The notes: generated from the letters alone by a model not told the origin. Positions 34,059 through 43,488 are shown, counted from the stretch's first letter. The stretch: 64,000 bases of DNA from Acidimicrobiaceae bacterium (GCA_024641005.1 JAHEDX010000007.1:27583-91582); one strand, 5' to 3'. Program-made: numbers and translations.

Positions 34059-34787
34059 TCAGCCGAACAGGTTGCGTGCGAACAGGTCGTGCATGCGCTC
34101 CCAGTGTCGCTCCGAGGCGTCCTTGTCGTAGAGCGCGCCGCGTTCGCGGAAGGTGTATCCGTGCTCGGTGCCCGGATACCACTCGACTCTGCCTGTACAG
34201 CTCGATGCCCGAAGTGCTTGGTCGAAGGCATCGATCATCTCGGGTGGTGCGTAGGTGTCGACCTCTGCGGCGCCGACGTAGATCTCGGCGTGTGCGGACG
34301 CGAGCTGGAGGTGGGGGGAGTCGTCGGCATCGCTGAAGAGACGCACCCCGTGGAACGAGGCTGCCGCACGGATGCGGTCGGGGATCCCGCCCGCGGCGTA
34401 GATCGCAAAGGGTCCGCTCATGCAATATCCGACCACGCCGACCGAGCCCGCATGCGCGGCGGTGTCGGCGTCTGCGTGGGCGATGAGGGCTCGCATGTCG
34501 TCGGTGACCTTTTGGTTGGTGAGGCGACCCATCAGCTCGAACATGCGCTCTCGGTCGCCGCTTTCGAACACGTTGAACTCGGTCACGTCGCGGTAGTACA
34601 GGTGCGGCGCCATGACGTAGTAACCGGCGGTGGCGAGCCGCCGGGACATGTCGCGGATCTCCTCGCGCATGCCGGGCGCATCCATCAAGAACAACACCAC
34701 CGGATGAGGCCCGTTCTCCTCGGGGTGCACGACGAAGGTGTTCATCTCACCGTCGCTGGTGCTGATGTCGACAAAGCGTTCGATCAT
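34059..34787 (-). CDS. Dienelactone hydrolase-family protein
   Basis: This 242-residue alpha/beta hydrolase of the dienelactone hydrolase family has its nucleophile elbow GVVGYCMSGP with Cys122. The acid and histidine are likely in AEVDTYAPPEMID and PGTEHGYTF. The N-terminal HPVVLFLMDAPGMREEIRD matches the family. Substrates include dienelactones from chlorocatechol pathways, but many members act on other esters. It is flanked by gaps of about 210 bases upstream of the MFS-cNMP gene side and 153 bases on the other. The latter holds repeat copy 2. No clear operon partner is seen. Confidence 0.87.
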   Translation of the reverse strand: MIERFVDISTSDGEMNTFVVHPEENGPHPVVLFLMDAPGMREEIRDMSRRLATAGYYVMAPHLYYRDVTEFNVFESGDRERMFELMGRLTNQKVTDDMRALIAHADADTAAHAGSVGVVGYCMSGPFAIYAAGGIPDRIRAAASFHGVRLFSDADDSPHLQLASAHAEIYVGAAEVDTYAPPEMIDAFDQALRASSCTGRVEWYPGTEHGYTFRERGALYDKDASERHWERMHDLFARNLFG

Positions 34788-34850
34788 CCTGCGAGTCTGA
34801 CATCTGGCTCAGGTCGCGCTGGCACCCGCCACGGTGAGCTGAGCGGCGTC

Positions 34851-34922
34851 GGTGCCGAATCCACGCAGAGTCGTCTGGCGACCGACGGTGTACGCGAATC
34901 GACTTTGCGTCGTTTGGCGACC
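34851..34922. repeat. 72-bp palindromic intergenic repeat, copy 2
   Basis: This second copy of the element at 32039 has arms CCACGCAGAGTCG (34861-34873) and CGACTTTGCGTCG (34900-34912). The left arm has two changes relative to copy 1, while the right arm is identical. It again lies between two minus-strand genes (dienelactone hydrolase and the FadB-like gene). Confidence 0.85.
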
Positions 34923-34940
34923 GTGGGCCGGTCAGCGAGG

Positions 34941-37025
34941 TCAGTTCGAGTAGTTGCTGAGCTTGCCGCCCTCGGCGGCGAGCCGCTCGAGCAGCGGTGA
35001 CAGCTCCCAATGGCGGCCGCCGAGAGCGCTGTAGCCCTTGATCTTCTCGACGATCTCCGTGAGCCCGACCGAATCGGCCCAGTGCATCGGGCCTCCGCGG
35101 TACACGGGCCACCCATAGCCATTGACCCACACCACGTCGACATCGCTGCCGCGGATGGCGATGCCCTCTTCGAGGATCTTGGCACCCTCGTTCACCATCG
35201 GATACAGGCAGCGCTCGAGCACCTCCTGATCGGAGACCTCGCGTTGCTCGATGCCTTTGCCGGTGGCGAAGTCCTTGATGATCTGTTCGACCTCGGGATC
35301 GGGGGTGGCCGCTCGGGTCTCGGAGTCGTAGGTGTAGTAGCCCCGACCGTTCTTCTGCCCGCGACGTCCGCTCTCGCACATCAGATCGCGCAGCGTCTCG
35401 CCCTTCGAGTTCTCGGCCTTCCAGCCGATGTCGAGGCCGGCGAGATCGCTCATCGCGAACGGTCCCATCGGGAAGCCGAAGTCGAAGAGCACGCGGTCGA
35501 CCTGTGCCGGGGTGGCGCCTTCCAGGATGATCCGGTCAGCTTCGATGCGACGCATGAACAGCATCCGGTTGCCGACGAAGCCGTGGCACACGCCGACGAG
35601 CGCAGCGATCTTGCCGATTCGCTTACCGATCGACATCGCCGTGGCGACGGTGGTGTCGCTCGACTTGTCGCCACGCACCACCTCGAGGAGTTTCATGACG
35701 TTGGCCGGCGAGAAGAAGTGCATACCGATCACGCTCTCCGGGCGCGAGGTGACCGATGCGATCTCGTTGACGTCGAGCGCCGACGTGTTGGAGGCCATGA
35801 TCGCCCCGGGCTTGCAGATCTGATCGAGCTCTCGGAAGATCGTCTTCTTCAGCTCCATGTCCTCGAACACGGCCTCGATCACGATGTCGCAGTCGGCGAA
35901 GTCGGCCTTGTCGGTCGAGCCGGTGATCATCGCCATGCGCTGCTCGACCATCTCGGGCGTGATCGAACGGGACCGCTCGTAGTTCTTGCGCACCACAGCG
36001 AGCCCGCGGTCGAGCGCCTCCTGGTCGCGCTCGACGATCGTCACGGGAATCCCGACGTTGGCGAAGTTCATCGCGATGCCACCGCCCATCGTGCCGGCGC
36101 CCAACACCCCGCACTTCTGGATGTCGACCAATGGGGTGTCCTTGTCGATGCCCGGCACCTTGTTGGCGGCCCGCTCGGCGAAGAAGTAATAGCGTTGGGC
36201 CTGGGACTGCGGGCCGGTCATCAGCTCCAAGAACAGCTTGCGTTCGACCTTCAGGCCTTCCTCGAACGAGAGGTTGGCGGCCGCTTCGACGCATTGCACG
36301 TTGTACTCGGGTGCCAGGAATCCTCGGGTCTTGCGGGCGATCGACTTGCGGAACTTGGCGAACAGCTCGGTGTCACCCTTGGCGGCCTCGACCTTGTCGT
36401 TGCGATCGCGGACCCTGAGCAACGGCATGTTCTCGGCGATGGCCCGGTTCGCGAACCCGATCGCAGCGGTGCGCAAGGCCGACAGATCCCCGTGCGCGAG
36501 TTCGTCGACGAGGCCGCATTCGAGCGCTTCGTCGGTGCCGATGTGGCGACCCGACGTCATCATCTCGAGCGCTTTGGGCACCCCGGTGAGGCGTGGCAGG
36601 CGCTGGGTGCCGCCGGCGCCCGGCAGCAGACCCAGGTTGACCTCGGGCAACCCGAACTTCGCAGAGCCGAGTGCCACCCGATAGTGGGCGCACAGCGCCA
36701 CTTCGAGGCCGCCGCCGAGCGCCGTGCCGTGAATCGCAGCGATCACCGGCACCGGAGCGTTCTCCATCGCAGCCTGCACCTCCGGGAGTCCTGCCGCCTG
36801 AGGTGCACCGCCTCCGAACTCGCTGATGTCGGCGCCGGCGATGAACGTGCGTCCGTCACACATCACCACGATCGCCTTCGCACCGCCAGCGACCGCTTGG
36901 TTGATGCCGTCGAACAGACCCTGACGCACATGCCAGCTCAGCGCGTTGACCGGTGGGTTGTCGACCACCACGAGGGCGATGTCGCCCTCGGTCTCGAGAC
37001 GAACGGATTCGGTGACAGCTGCCAT
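34941..37025 (-). CDS. Bifunctional enoyl-CoA hydratase/3-hydroxyacyl-CoA dehydrogenase
   Basis: This 694-residue beta-oxidation enzyme has a crotonase domain at about 1-190 (oxyanion-hole FIAGADISEF and GTALGGGLEVALCAHYR, catalytic Glu in LPEVNLGLLPGAGGTQRL). It is followed by an NAD-binding 3-hydroxyacyl-CoA dehydrogenase domain from about 290 (GVLGAGTMGGGIAMNFA) and two C-terminal helical domains (catalytic His in GMHFFSPANVMKLLEVV). It converts enoyl-CoA to 3-ketoacyl-CoA. The ATG at 37025 is used, because the only longer alternative begins with TTG. It is followed upstream on the same strand by an acyl-CoA dehydrogenase gene, which would supply its enoyl-CoA substrate, so the two likely form an operon. 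Confidence 0.93.
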   Translation of the reverse strand: MAAVTESVRLETEGDIALVVVDNPPVNALSWHVRQGLFDGINQAVAGGAKAIVVMCDGRTFIAGADISEFGGGAPQAAGLPEVQAAMENAPVPVIAAIHGTALGGGLEVALCAHYRVALGSAKFGLPEVNLGLLPGAGGTQRLPRLTGVPKALEMMTSGRHIGTDEALECGLVDELAHGDLSALRTAAIGFANRAIAENMPLLRVRDRNDKVEAAKGDTELFAKFRKSIARKTRGFLAPEYNVQCVEAAANLSFEEGLKVERKLFLELMTGPQSQAQRYYFFAERAANKVPGIDKDTPLVDIQKCGVLGAGTMGGGIAMNFANVGIPVTIVERDQEALDRGLAVVRKNYERSRSITPEMVEQRMAMITGSTDKADFADCDIVIEAVFEDMELKKTIFRELDQICKPGAIMASNTSALDVNEIASVTSRPESVIGMHFFSPANVMKLLEVVRGDKSSDTTVATAMSIGKRIGKIAALVGVCHGFVGNRMLFMRRIEADRIILEGATPAQVDRVLFDFGFPMGPFAMSDLAGLDIGWKAENSKGETLRDLMCESGRRGQKNGRGYYTYDSETRAATPDPEVEQIIKDFATGKGIEQREVSDQEVLERCLYPMVNEGAKILEEGIAIRGSDVDVVWVNGYGWPVYRGGPMHWADSVGLTEIVEKIKGYSALGGRHWELSPLLERLAAEGGKLSNYSN

Positions 37026-37081
37026 GCCGACAGTCAATCAGTTGGCGACCTCGAGCTTCGAACTGCCGCGACCGGCGAGTG

Positions 37082-38326
37082 TCAGCGTGATTCGTTCCAC
37101 GCGCCGGCGTCGGCCCGTGGCTCTTTGGGAAGGCCCAGCACCCGTTCGCCGACGATGTTGCGCTGGACCTCACTGGTGCCGGCATAGATGGTGCCGGGTC
37201 GCGCGATCATGAACGACGCCATCCAGTTGCCCGGCGTGTTGGCGGTGCCGATCACGGGCGGGCCGAGGCCGCTGCGGGACTCGGTGCCATAGACGGTCGT
37301 GGCTTCGGCGCCGAGCAGGTGCATGGCCGCCTCGGTGATCGCTTGGTGGTGCTGGCTCCAGAACAGCTTGCCGATCGACGACTCGGGCCCTGGGTTGTCG
37401 CCGCGCAGGTAGCGGGTCAGGGCCTGCATGCCGCGGTACCGCATGATCTGGACGTTCGTGTAGAAGGCCGCGATCTGCTGGCGCACATGCGGGTCGTCGG
37501 ACAGACCGCGGTCGCGGGCGAGTTCGACGAACTGGTCGAACTCGGCGCCGAAGCTGAGTGAGGTGGTAGTGGCGCCGACGCCGCGTTCGAAGCCGAGCAA
37601 GGTGTTGCCGACGGCCCACCCATTGTTCAGGTCTCCCAGCACGTTGCCCTTGGGGCAGCGGGCATCGCTGAAGAACACCTCGTTGAAATGGTCGTGGCCG
37701 ACCATGTTGGTGATGGGGCGCATCTCGACACCGGGTTGGTCCATGCCCACCAGCAGGAATGAGATGCCGGCGTGCTTGGGATGGTCGGGCGCCGTGCGCG
37801 CCAGGACGAAGATCATGTTGGCGGTGTGGCCCTGGGAGGTCCAGATCTTCTGCCCGTTGATGACCCACTCGTCACCGTCGAGCTCGGCGCGACACCCGAC
37901 GTTGGCCAGGTCGGATCCGGCATCGGGTTCGCTGTATCCCTGACACCAGACGTCGACGCCGTCGAGGATGCGCGGGATGTAGTGCGCCTTCTGCTCAGGC
38001 GTGCCCCACACCAGGATCGTGTTGCCGACCATGCCGATCGAGAAGCCGTCGTTGGCGCCCGCTGTCGGCACGCCGCGCTTCGCGAACTCCTCGTTGAGGA
38101 TCACCTGCTCGATGTGGGTGAGGCCACCGCCGCCGTACTCGGCCGGCCAGTTGGGCGCCAACAGGTCGTGGGCGCGCAACGTCTGACGCCAGCCGCTTTG
38201 GAACTCGGTGCGCTCGTCCTCGGAGAGCGCACCGATGCCGGTCCATCCGGTCGGCAGGTTCTCGTCGAGGAAGTCGGTGATCTTGGCCCGGAATGCGCTG
38301 GCCTCGGGTGGATACGTCGGCTGCAT
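37082..38326 (-). CDS. Acyl-CoA dehydrogenase
   Basis: This 414-residue FAD-dependent acyl-CoA dehydrogenase catalyses the first step of beta-oxidation. Signatures are CQGYSEPDAGSDLANV, INGQKIWTSQGHTANMIFVL and the C-terminal IYAGTSEVQRNIVGERVLGLP. It resembles actinobacterial FadE-type enzymes used for steroid and branched-chain acids. A conserved catalytic Glu is not obvious at the usual C-terminal position; in this subgroup it may be shared with a partner subunit or lie elsewhere. The gene is 56 bases upstream of the FadB-like gene on the same strand. Confidence 0.9.
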   Translation of the reverse strand: MQPTYPPEASAFRAKITDFLDENLPTGWTGIGALSEDERTEFQSGWRQTLRAHDLLAPNWPAEYGGGGLTHIEQVILNEEFAKRGVPTAGANDGFSIGMVGNTILVWGTPEQKAHYIPRILDGVDVWCQGYSEPDAGSDLANVGCRAELDGDEWVINGQKIWTSQGHTANMIFVLARTAPDHPKHAGISFLLVGMDQPGVEMRPITNMVGHDHFNEVFFSDARCPKGNVLGDLNNGWAVGNTLLGFERGVGATTTSLSFGAEFDQFVELARDRGLSDDPHVRQQIAAFYTNVQIMRYRGMQALTRYLRGDNPGPESSIGKLFWSQHHQAITEAAMHLLGAEATTVYGTESRSGLGPPVIGTANTPGNWMASFMIARPGTIYAGTSEVQRNIVGERVLGLPKEPRADAGAWNESR

Positions 38327-38356
38327 GACCGAAAACTACCCAGTGGTATGCAGGCC

Positions 38357-39223
38357 TCAGTAGTCGTGGTTCCAGCGGGGGATCCGCGTGACGACCGAAT
38401 CATCGCCGAGCTTGGCGGCCACCGTGCTCACGAGGTCGCGGCGTGCGCCGTCCCATGCCAGGTCCTGCAGCGTGGCCGGCAGTGGAAGATCGTCCCGCCG
38501 AACCGACAGATCCCTGGCGAGGAGTGCCTCACTGCGACGTTCCCGGAGCGTCGCTGCGAGTCGACGGTATCCGCGAACCGTGACGTCCCAATCCTCCGGG
38601 TCGTCGGGGATCTGCTCGATGTTGCGGTAGCGGGCCAGCACGGCCGCCGCCGAGGCGATGCCCCAGCCCGGCACCCCGGCGATGCCGTCAGAACGGTCGC
38701 CGATCAGGCCGAACAGATCGGGGACCTGTTCGGGATCGACCCCGAACTTGGCTCTGACACGTGACTCGTCCGTGATGACGTCTCGGATCCTGTCGAGCAG
38801 CACGACGCGCTGGCTTCGCACACACTGCGTGAGGTCGTTGTCGGTCGTGCAGATCACGACTCGGTCGACGAGTTCGTCCTCGGCCAACCGGGCAGCGCCG
38901 GTCGCGAGCAGATCGTCTGCCTGGAAGCGTCCTGCGGGCCACAGCACGAGGCCGAGAGCCCGTACGATCTCGGCGGCGAACGGTTGCTGGGATCCGATCA
39001 GAGCCTCGACCGTCGGCGGTCCCTTCGTTCGGGGTGGCGCGATGACCGAGTCGAACGCGACTGCTGCATGCGTGATTTCTTGCTTGGTCAGCAGGGACAC
39101 GAGCGTCGCGAACAGTGCTCGAGCGGCGCCGACCTCGTCACCGGAGGGACCTGTTGCCCGCGGTGCACCGTGGAAGCAGCGGAACAGTTCGAACGTCCCG
39201 TCGACCAGGTACACGGTGGGCAC
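38357..39223 (-). CDS. Stand-alone 5'-3' exonuclease (FEN/PIN-like, H3TH)
   Basis: This 288-residue nuclease resembles the 5' nuclease domain of DNA polymerase I without the polymerase. Metal-binding acidic residues are visible in YLVDGTFELFR, RFQADDLLA and ICTTDNDLTQCV, and the helix-three-turn-helix in GDRSDGIAGVPGWGIASAAA. It would remove 5' flaps or RNA primers during repair. Actinobacteria often carry such an extra copy. The start is a GTG at 39223. It is embedded among metabolic genes and lies 30 bases upstream of the acyl-CoA dehydrogenase gene on the same strand. Confidence 0.9.
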   Translation of the reverse strand: MPTVYLVDGTFELFRCFHGAPRATGPSGDEVGAARALFATLVSLLTKQEITHAAVAFDSVIAPPRTKGPPTVEALIGSQQPFAAEIVRALGLVLWPAGRFQADDLLATGAARLAEDELVDRVVICTTDNDLTQCVRSQRVVLLDRIRDVITDESRVRAKFGVDPEQVPDLFGLIGDRSDGIAGVPGWGIASAAAVLARYRNIEQIPDDPEDWDVTVRGYRRLAATLRERRSEALLARDLSVRRDDLPLPATLQDLAWDGARRDLVSTVAAKLGDDSVVTRIPRWNHDY

Positions 39224-39250
39224 GATCTGAGTCTGCCGTGCTCGGTTCGA

Positions 39251-40471
39251 TCAGAACGGTTCGAGCTCCTCACCGAGCACATAGCGGCCCAGCTGGTGAT
39301 GGGTGCGGTCCTGGTGGGCGTTGATGTGCAGTGGCATCGCCTGGAAGTCGCGCCACCGTCGTTCGAACGAGCCGCCTTCCCGCAACCCGTTGCCACCCTG
39401 GCAGCGCAGCAGCAGGCTCATCGCCTCGCCGAGCTGGTTCAACGCGGAGGTGCCGAGTGCCATCTGGCGCAGGTAGTCGGCCTCCGTCGGGGCCTGGAGC
39501 GCTTCGATCCTGCGATCGACCTCGTTACACGCGGTCTCCATCGTCGCCGCCGCAGCCGCGACGAGGGCGGCGGCATGACCCAGGTTGACCTGGATGGTGG
39601 GACGGGTCACCATCGGCTTGCCCATGATCGACCTGCGACCGCGGATCGACGCGGCCGCCTCGCCCAGCGCCGCCCTGACGAGACCGACCCCCATCCATCC
39701 GAGCCAGATGTCGGACAGGCCGACCCAATCCTCGCGGTACCGGGGAGAGATCACGGGGACCTCTCGAAGGGTCTCCGCCCTGTTGGCCCCGAACCAGGGG
39801 ACGCATCGTTGCACCGGGACCCGGGCATCGTCATAGTGCACGTCGTCGGTCGCGGACGCGCGCACCGCGCTGCCGTCCCAGGTCGGATCGATCTGCACGT
39901 TCGGATCGTCGAGGGCGACGACGGTGAAGCGGATGTCGAGCGGCTCGACCCGAACGCCGTGCTCGTCGCACACGGCGAACACCACGCCCGCCCAGTCGGC
40001 GTATCGGCCTCCCGAGCTGAACGATCCGCGCCCGGTCAGCCGGACGTGGTCGCCGTCGATCACGCCGGTCACGCCCGAACCGGCGCCGGCAGGGAAGCAC
40101 ACCCACTCGCGACGTTCGACGATGCCGCTCAGCAGATGCGACTGTTCGGGTCCGAGCGTGCCCACGAACAGGTGGAACACGGCGAGGTGGTTCCACATCG
40201 TCCACGCGGTACTGGTGCAACGGGCTGCAACGGCTTCGAGCTCGCGGCCGATCTGGAGCACCGACGCGGCGATCCCTCCGATTTCGCTGCTCGCCGACAG
40301 CCGCATCATGTCAGAGGCCTTCAGCGCAGCGATCAACTCGGGGTCGATCTGGCGTGTCCGATCGGCGGTCGCCGCCTGTTCGGCGATCATGGTCAGAAGC
40401 GGAGTGACGGTGAGGGCCCGGCCGCCGGGAATCAGGCGCGACACGGGATCGATCGTTGCCCATTCGTCCAT
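39251..40471 (-). CDS. Flavin-dependent monooxygenase (HsaA/acyl-CoA dehydrogenase fold)
   Basis: This 406-residue protein has the acyl-CoA dehydrogenase fold but resembles two-component flavin monooxygenases such as HsaA. Features are WTMWNHLAVFHLFVGTLG, VTGVIDGDHVRLTGRGSFSS, and a C-terminal CQGGNGLREGGSFERRWRD. Such enzymes use reduced flavin from a separate reductase to hydroxylate phenols. No reductase gene is adjacent. The ATG at 40471 is used; longer in-frame starts add low-complexity residues. It is divergent from the MttB-family gene, across a 140-bp gap with no obvious operator. Confidence 0.75.
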   Translation of the reverse strand: MDEWATIDPVSRLIPGGRALTVTPLLTMIAEQAATADRTRQIDPELIAALKASDMMRLSASSEIGGIAASVLQIGRELEAVAARCTSTAWTMWNHLAVFHLFVGTLGPEQSHLLSGIVERREWVCFPAGAGSGVTGVIDGDHVRLTGRGSFSSGGRYADWAGVVFAVCDEHGVRVEPLDIRFTVVALDDPNVQIDPTWDGSAVRASATDDVHYDDARVPVQRCVPWFGANRAETLREVPVISPRYREDWVGLSDIWLGWMGVGLVRAALGEAAASIRGRRSIMGKPMVTRPTIQVNLGHAAALVAAAAATMETACNEVDRRIEALQAPTEADYLRQMALGTSALNQLGEAMSLLLRCQGGNGLREGGSFERRWRDFQAMPLHINAHQDRTHHQLGRYVLGEELEPF

Positions 40472-40611
40472 TCGGGTCACCTTAGGTCGCGCCCCGGGTC
40501 GCGGTCCGACGGGTCGCCCCGACCGCAGCGGCGTCGGCTGGGAGCTGTGTGGCGACGGGTACAGTGCGCCGATGATGTGCGGGCGCCGTTCGGGATCTCT
40601 CACGATGGTCG

Positions 40612-42123
40612 GTGGGCGTGGCGCGGCAGCGGCCTGATCGCTCGGCTCGCACGAGGGGCCAGGTCGCCCAGCTCCCTTGGCGTGACGTGGTCAACCGACG
40701 GGCCCCCACCGAGGTGCTGTCGGCCGACCAGGTCGAGGCGATCCATGGTGCGTCGCTGCGCTTGTTGCGCGACACCGGGATGAGGGTGCTCGAACCGGCC
40801 GCCCGAGGGCGCCTGCAGCGGGCCGGATGCACCGTGACCGATGACCGGGTGCGGTTCGACCCCGACATGGTCGTCGAGACGATCGCCACTGCGCCGTCCG
40901 CGTTCACGTTGCGGGCCCGCAATCCTGCGCACGACCTCACGGTCGGCGGCGACCATGTGATCTTCGCTGCCGTCGGAGGACCCGCGTTCTGCTCGGATCT
41001 CGATCGCGGTCGCCGACCTGGCACGTTCGCCGAGCAGTGCGACTATTTGCGCCTGATCCAGGCTCTCGGCATCATCCATCAGGAGGGTGGGGGCCCGTTC
41101 GAAGCCATGGACCTGCCGCCCGAGACCCGTCATCTCGACCTGTTGGCCGCACTGACCCGATTGATCGACAAGAACTGGCAGGGCATCGCGCTCGGGCGCG
41201 AACGCGCCTCTGACTCCATCGACATCGCAGCGATCGCGCTCGGCACCGACCGCGACGGTCTCGCCGCCCGTCCCGCGGTGTTGGCGATCGTCAACACCAA
41301 CTCGCCGCTCAGCCTCGACATCCCGATGGCCGAAGGGCTCACCGAGCTGGCCGCAGCGAACCAGGCCGTCTGCGTCACACCGTTCACGCTCGCCGGGGCG
41401 ATGGCGCCGGCCACGCTCGGTGGCGCACTCGTGCTGCAGAACGCGGAGGTCCTCGCCGGGGTGGTGCTCACCCAACTCGTGCGCCGGGGAGCGCCCGTGG
41501 TGTACGGGTCGTTCACCTCCAATGTCGACATGCGCAGCGGATCGCCGGCCTTCGGCACACCCGAATACACCAAGGCCGCCCAGGCGGGCGGTCAACTGGC
41601 GCGCCGCTACCGGCTGCCGTACCGCTCGTCGAACACGACCACGGCCAACGCCGTCGACGCGCAGGCCGCCTACGAGAGCCAGATGTCGCTGTGGGGTGCA
41701 GTCGCTGGTGGTGCCAACCTCGTCAATCACGCGGCCGGCTGGCTGGAGGGCGGCTTGACGGCCTCATTCGAGAAGCTCGTGATCGATGCAGAGATGCTGC
41801 AGATGATGGCCGAGTACCTGCAGCCGATCGTCACCGATGACGACGCACTCGGCCTCGAGGCGATCGACGCAGTCGGGCCAGGTGGCCACTTCTTCGGATC
41901 GCCGCACACGATGACCCGCTACGAGAAGGCGTTCTACTCGCCGCTGGTGTCGGACTGGCGAAACTTCGAGACGTGGGCCGACGACGGCGCAATCGATGCC
42001 GCTCATCGCGCGAATCGGATCTGGAAGCAGCTCCTGGCGGAGTACGAGCAGCCCCCGCTCGACCCGGCGATCGACGAGCAGCTCACCGAGTTCGTCGACC
42101 GCCGAACGATCGAACTGAGATGA
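40612..42123 (+). CDS. Trimethylamine methyltransferase (MttB)-family protein, non-pyrrolysine
   Basis: This 503-residue protein belongs to the MttB superfamily: LSADQVEAIHGASLRLLRDTG at the start, FAAVGGPAFCSDLDRG, QNAEVLAGVVLTQLVRRGAP and the C-terminal TWADDGAIDAAHRANRIWKQ. No in-frame amber codon is present, so it is of the non-pyrrolysine (MtgB-like) type. Those act on quaternary amines such as glycine betaine or related compounds, transferring a methyl group to a corrinoid protein. No corrinoid protein or reactivase is adjacent. The start may be the GTG at 40612 or another GTG slightly downstream. It is coupled by ATGA overlap to a small membrane protein. Confidence 0.83.
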   Translation: MGVARQRPDRSARTRGQVAQLPWRDVVNRRAPTEVLSADQVEAIHGASLRLLRDTGMRVLEPAARGRLQRAGCTVTDDRVRFDPDMVVETIATAPSAFTLRARNPAHDLTVGGDHVIFAAVGGPAFCSDLDRGRRPGTFAEQCDYLRLIQALGIIHQEGGGPFEAMDLPPETRHLDLLAALTRLIDKNWQGIALGRERASDSIDIAAIALGTDRDGLAARPAVLAIVNTNSPLSLDIPMAEGLTELAAANQAVCVTPFTLAGAMAPATLGGALVLQNAEVLAGVVLTQLVRRGAPVVYGSFTSNVDMRSGSPAFGTPEYTKAAQAGGQLARRYRLPYRSSNTTTANAVDAQAAYESQMSLWGAVAGGANLVNHAAGWLEGGLTASFEKLVIDAEMLQMMAEYLQPIVTDDDALGLEAIDAVGPGGHFFGSPHTMTRYEKAFYSPLVSDWRNFETWADDGAIDAAHRANRIWKQLLAEYEQPPLDPAIDEQLTEFVDRRTIELR

Positions 42124-42410
42124 CCGAGGTGGGCAGTTCGAGAGTGTTTCGATGGTGGTTCGAGAACCGTGAGACCGGTCGGATCACCATCGCCCAGTTT
42201 CCGAACTGGCCGTTGTTCGCGATCGGCATCGCCTGGGTCGTGGGTCTGATCGCCAGCAGCGGATCGACGGTCGCCGACGTCACCGCAGCAGCGGGCACCG
42301 GTCTCTGGCTGTTCTGGGGTGCCGACGAGTTGATCCGCGGCGTCAACCCGTGGCGACGACTACTCGGAACCGGCGTGATCGCGTGGCAGGTCGCGAACCT
42401 GCTCGGCTGA
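42120..42410 (+). CDS. Small membrane protein, unknown
   Basis: This 96-residue protein has two or three hydrophobic segments (about 28-45, 53-70 and 80-95). The N-terminal region SRVFRWWFENRETGRITIAQFPN is soluble and followed by WPLFAIGIAWVVGLIAS. I do not recognise the family. The ATG overlaps the stop of the MttB-family gene, so the two are translationally coupled and a related role is likely, perhaps membrane association. Confidence 0.75.
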   Translation: MTEVGSSRVFRWWFENRETGRITIAQFPNWPLFAIGIAWVVGLIASSGSTVADVTAAAGTGLWLFWGADELIRGVNPWRRLLGTGVIAWQVANLLG

Positions 42411-42472
42411 TGCCGTCGTCGGCGATGTCACTCGATGATCGTGGGCATGCCGCATACCCGTCCCGGGACCCG

Positions 42473-43375
42473 TCATCGGCCGTAGCTGAGATCCCGATCG
42501 GCGTTGGCGGCGAGCGGGGTCGACTGCATTGTGGTGATCTCGGCGTGCAGCGCGATCGCCTCGGGTGTGAAGTCGGCGAACGGCACCGGTGTCGCGAGCA
42601 GATTGCTCGTTCGATTCACTCCCCGCACCACCATGCCGTAGTCGGTGGCGCTGACCAGTTGTGACACCGCCGGAGAGCAGTACCTGATCACGAGTGCCAC
42701 CCGCCGATCGTCGGTGGTGTTGGGACCCGAACCGTGGAACATCAGGCCGTGGTGGAGAGACATCTCACCGGGCTGCAGCTCGACCGGAACGAGATCGGCT
42801 GGGTCGTACTCGACCGCCACCTCTTGCCCGCGAGACAGCAGGTTGTCGGCACCATAGGTGTCGTGGTGGGCGACCTGACCCTGGCGGTGGCTGCCGCCAA
42901 CGAACTGCATCGCGCCGTTCGCGATCGTCGCGGGTGACAACGCAATCCAGGCGGTGACGAGGTGGTCGGCACCGTCGAGACCCCAATAGGTGAGGTCCTG
43001 GTGCATGGTCAGGATCTTCGTCGAGTGGGGTTCCTTCACGATCAGCTCGGTCATCCAGCAGATGATGTCGGGGCCAAGGATCGACTCGACCGCGTCGAGG
43101 ATCGATGACTCGTGTGCCAGCCGTGCGGCTGTCGAGCTGACGATATGGAAGTTGGCGCGGACATAGTCGACGAACGGTCGCGTCAGTGAGGGTTCGTCTC
43201 GCCAACGTCGCTCGAGTGCCTCGATCTCGTCACACCATCCGGTCGCGACCCGGGGATCGGCGACCGTGATCGGCAGCAGGTAGCCGTCGCTCCGATACGA
43301 GGCGACCTGTTCATCCGAAAGCGAGCCGGACCGCTCGGGATCGATGTCGTGAGACGGCGCCCGGCTGATGGTCAT
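42473..43375 (-). CDS. Phytanoyl-CoA dioxygenase-family (Fe(II)/2-oxoglutarate) hydroxylase
   Basis: This 300-residue PhyH-like oxygenase has iron ligands visible as His125 and Asp127 in LTMHQDLTYWG and a distal His in LHHGLMFHGSGPN (His214). An arginine for 2-oxoglutarate binding is in DDRRVALVIRY. Substrates range from phytanoyl-CoA to alkyl amines and natural products. It is divergent from the P450 gene across a 113-bp gap. The ATG at 43375 is preferred because the upstream extension is low complexity. Confidence 0.85.
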   Translation of the reverse strand: MTISRAPSHDIDPERSGSLSDEQVASYRSDGYLLPITVADPRVATGWCDEIEALERRWRDEPSLTRPFVDYVRANFHIVSSTAARLAHESSILDAVESILGPDIICWMTELIVKEPHSTKILTMHQDLTYWGLDGADHLVTAWIALSPATIANGAMQFVGGSHRQGQVAHHDTYGADNLLSRGQEVAVEYDPADLVPVELQPGEMSLHHGLMFHGSGPNTTDDRRVALVIRYCSPAVSQLVSATDYGMVVRGVNRTSNLLATPVPFADFTPEAIALHAEITTMQSTPLAANADRDLSYGR

Positions 43376-43488
43376 GTCACTGGCTCCGGTTCGAGTAGAC
43401 GAAGTGTCCGCGACGCTACTGCCCCCATCCGCTGCCGGCCGCGCCGGACGCTGCAGGACCGACTCCCGACGCGCGGTACCGTGCTCTG

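Noticed and set aside
32553..35000. 815-codon plus-strand open frame across the MFS-cNMP and dienelactone hydrolase genes
   Set aside because: Its product is His/Arg/Gly-rich and lacks any motif; the opposite-strand proteins have clear domains.
40612..42123. Pyrrolysine-containing trimethylamine methyltransferase
   Set aside because: No in-frame TAG codon is present and no pyl genes were seen, so this is a non-pyrrolysine MttB-family protein.
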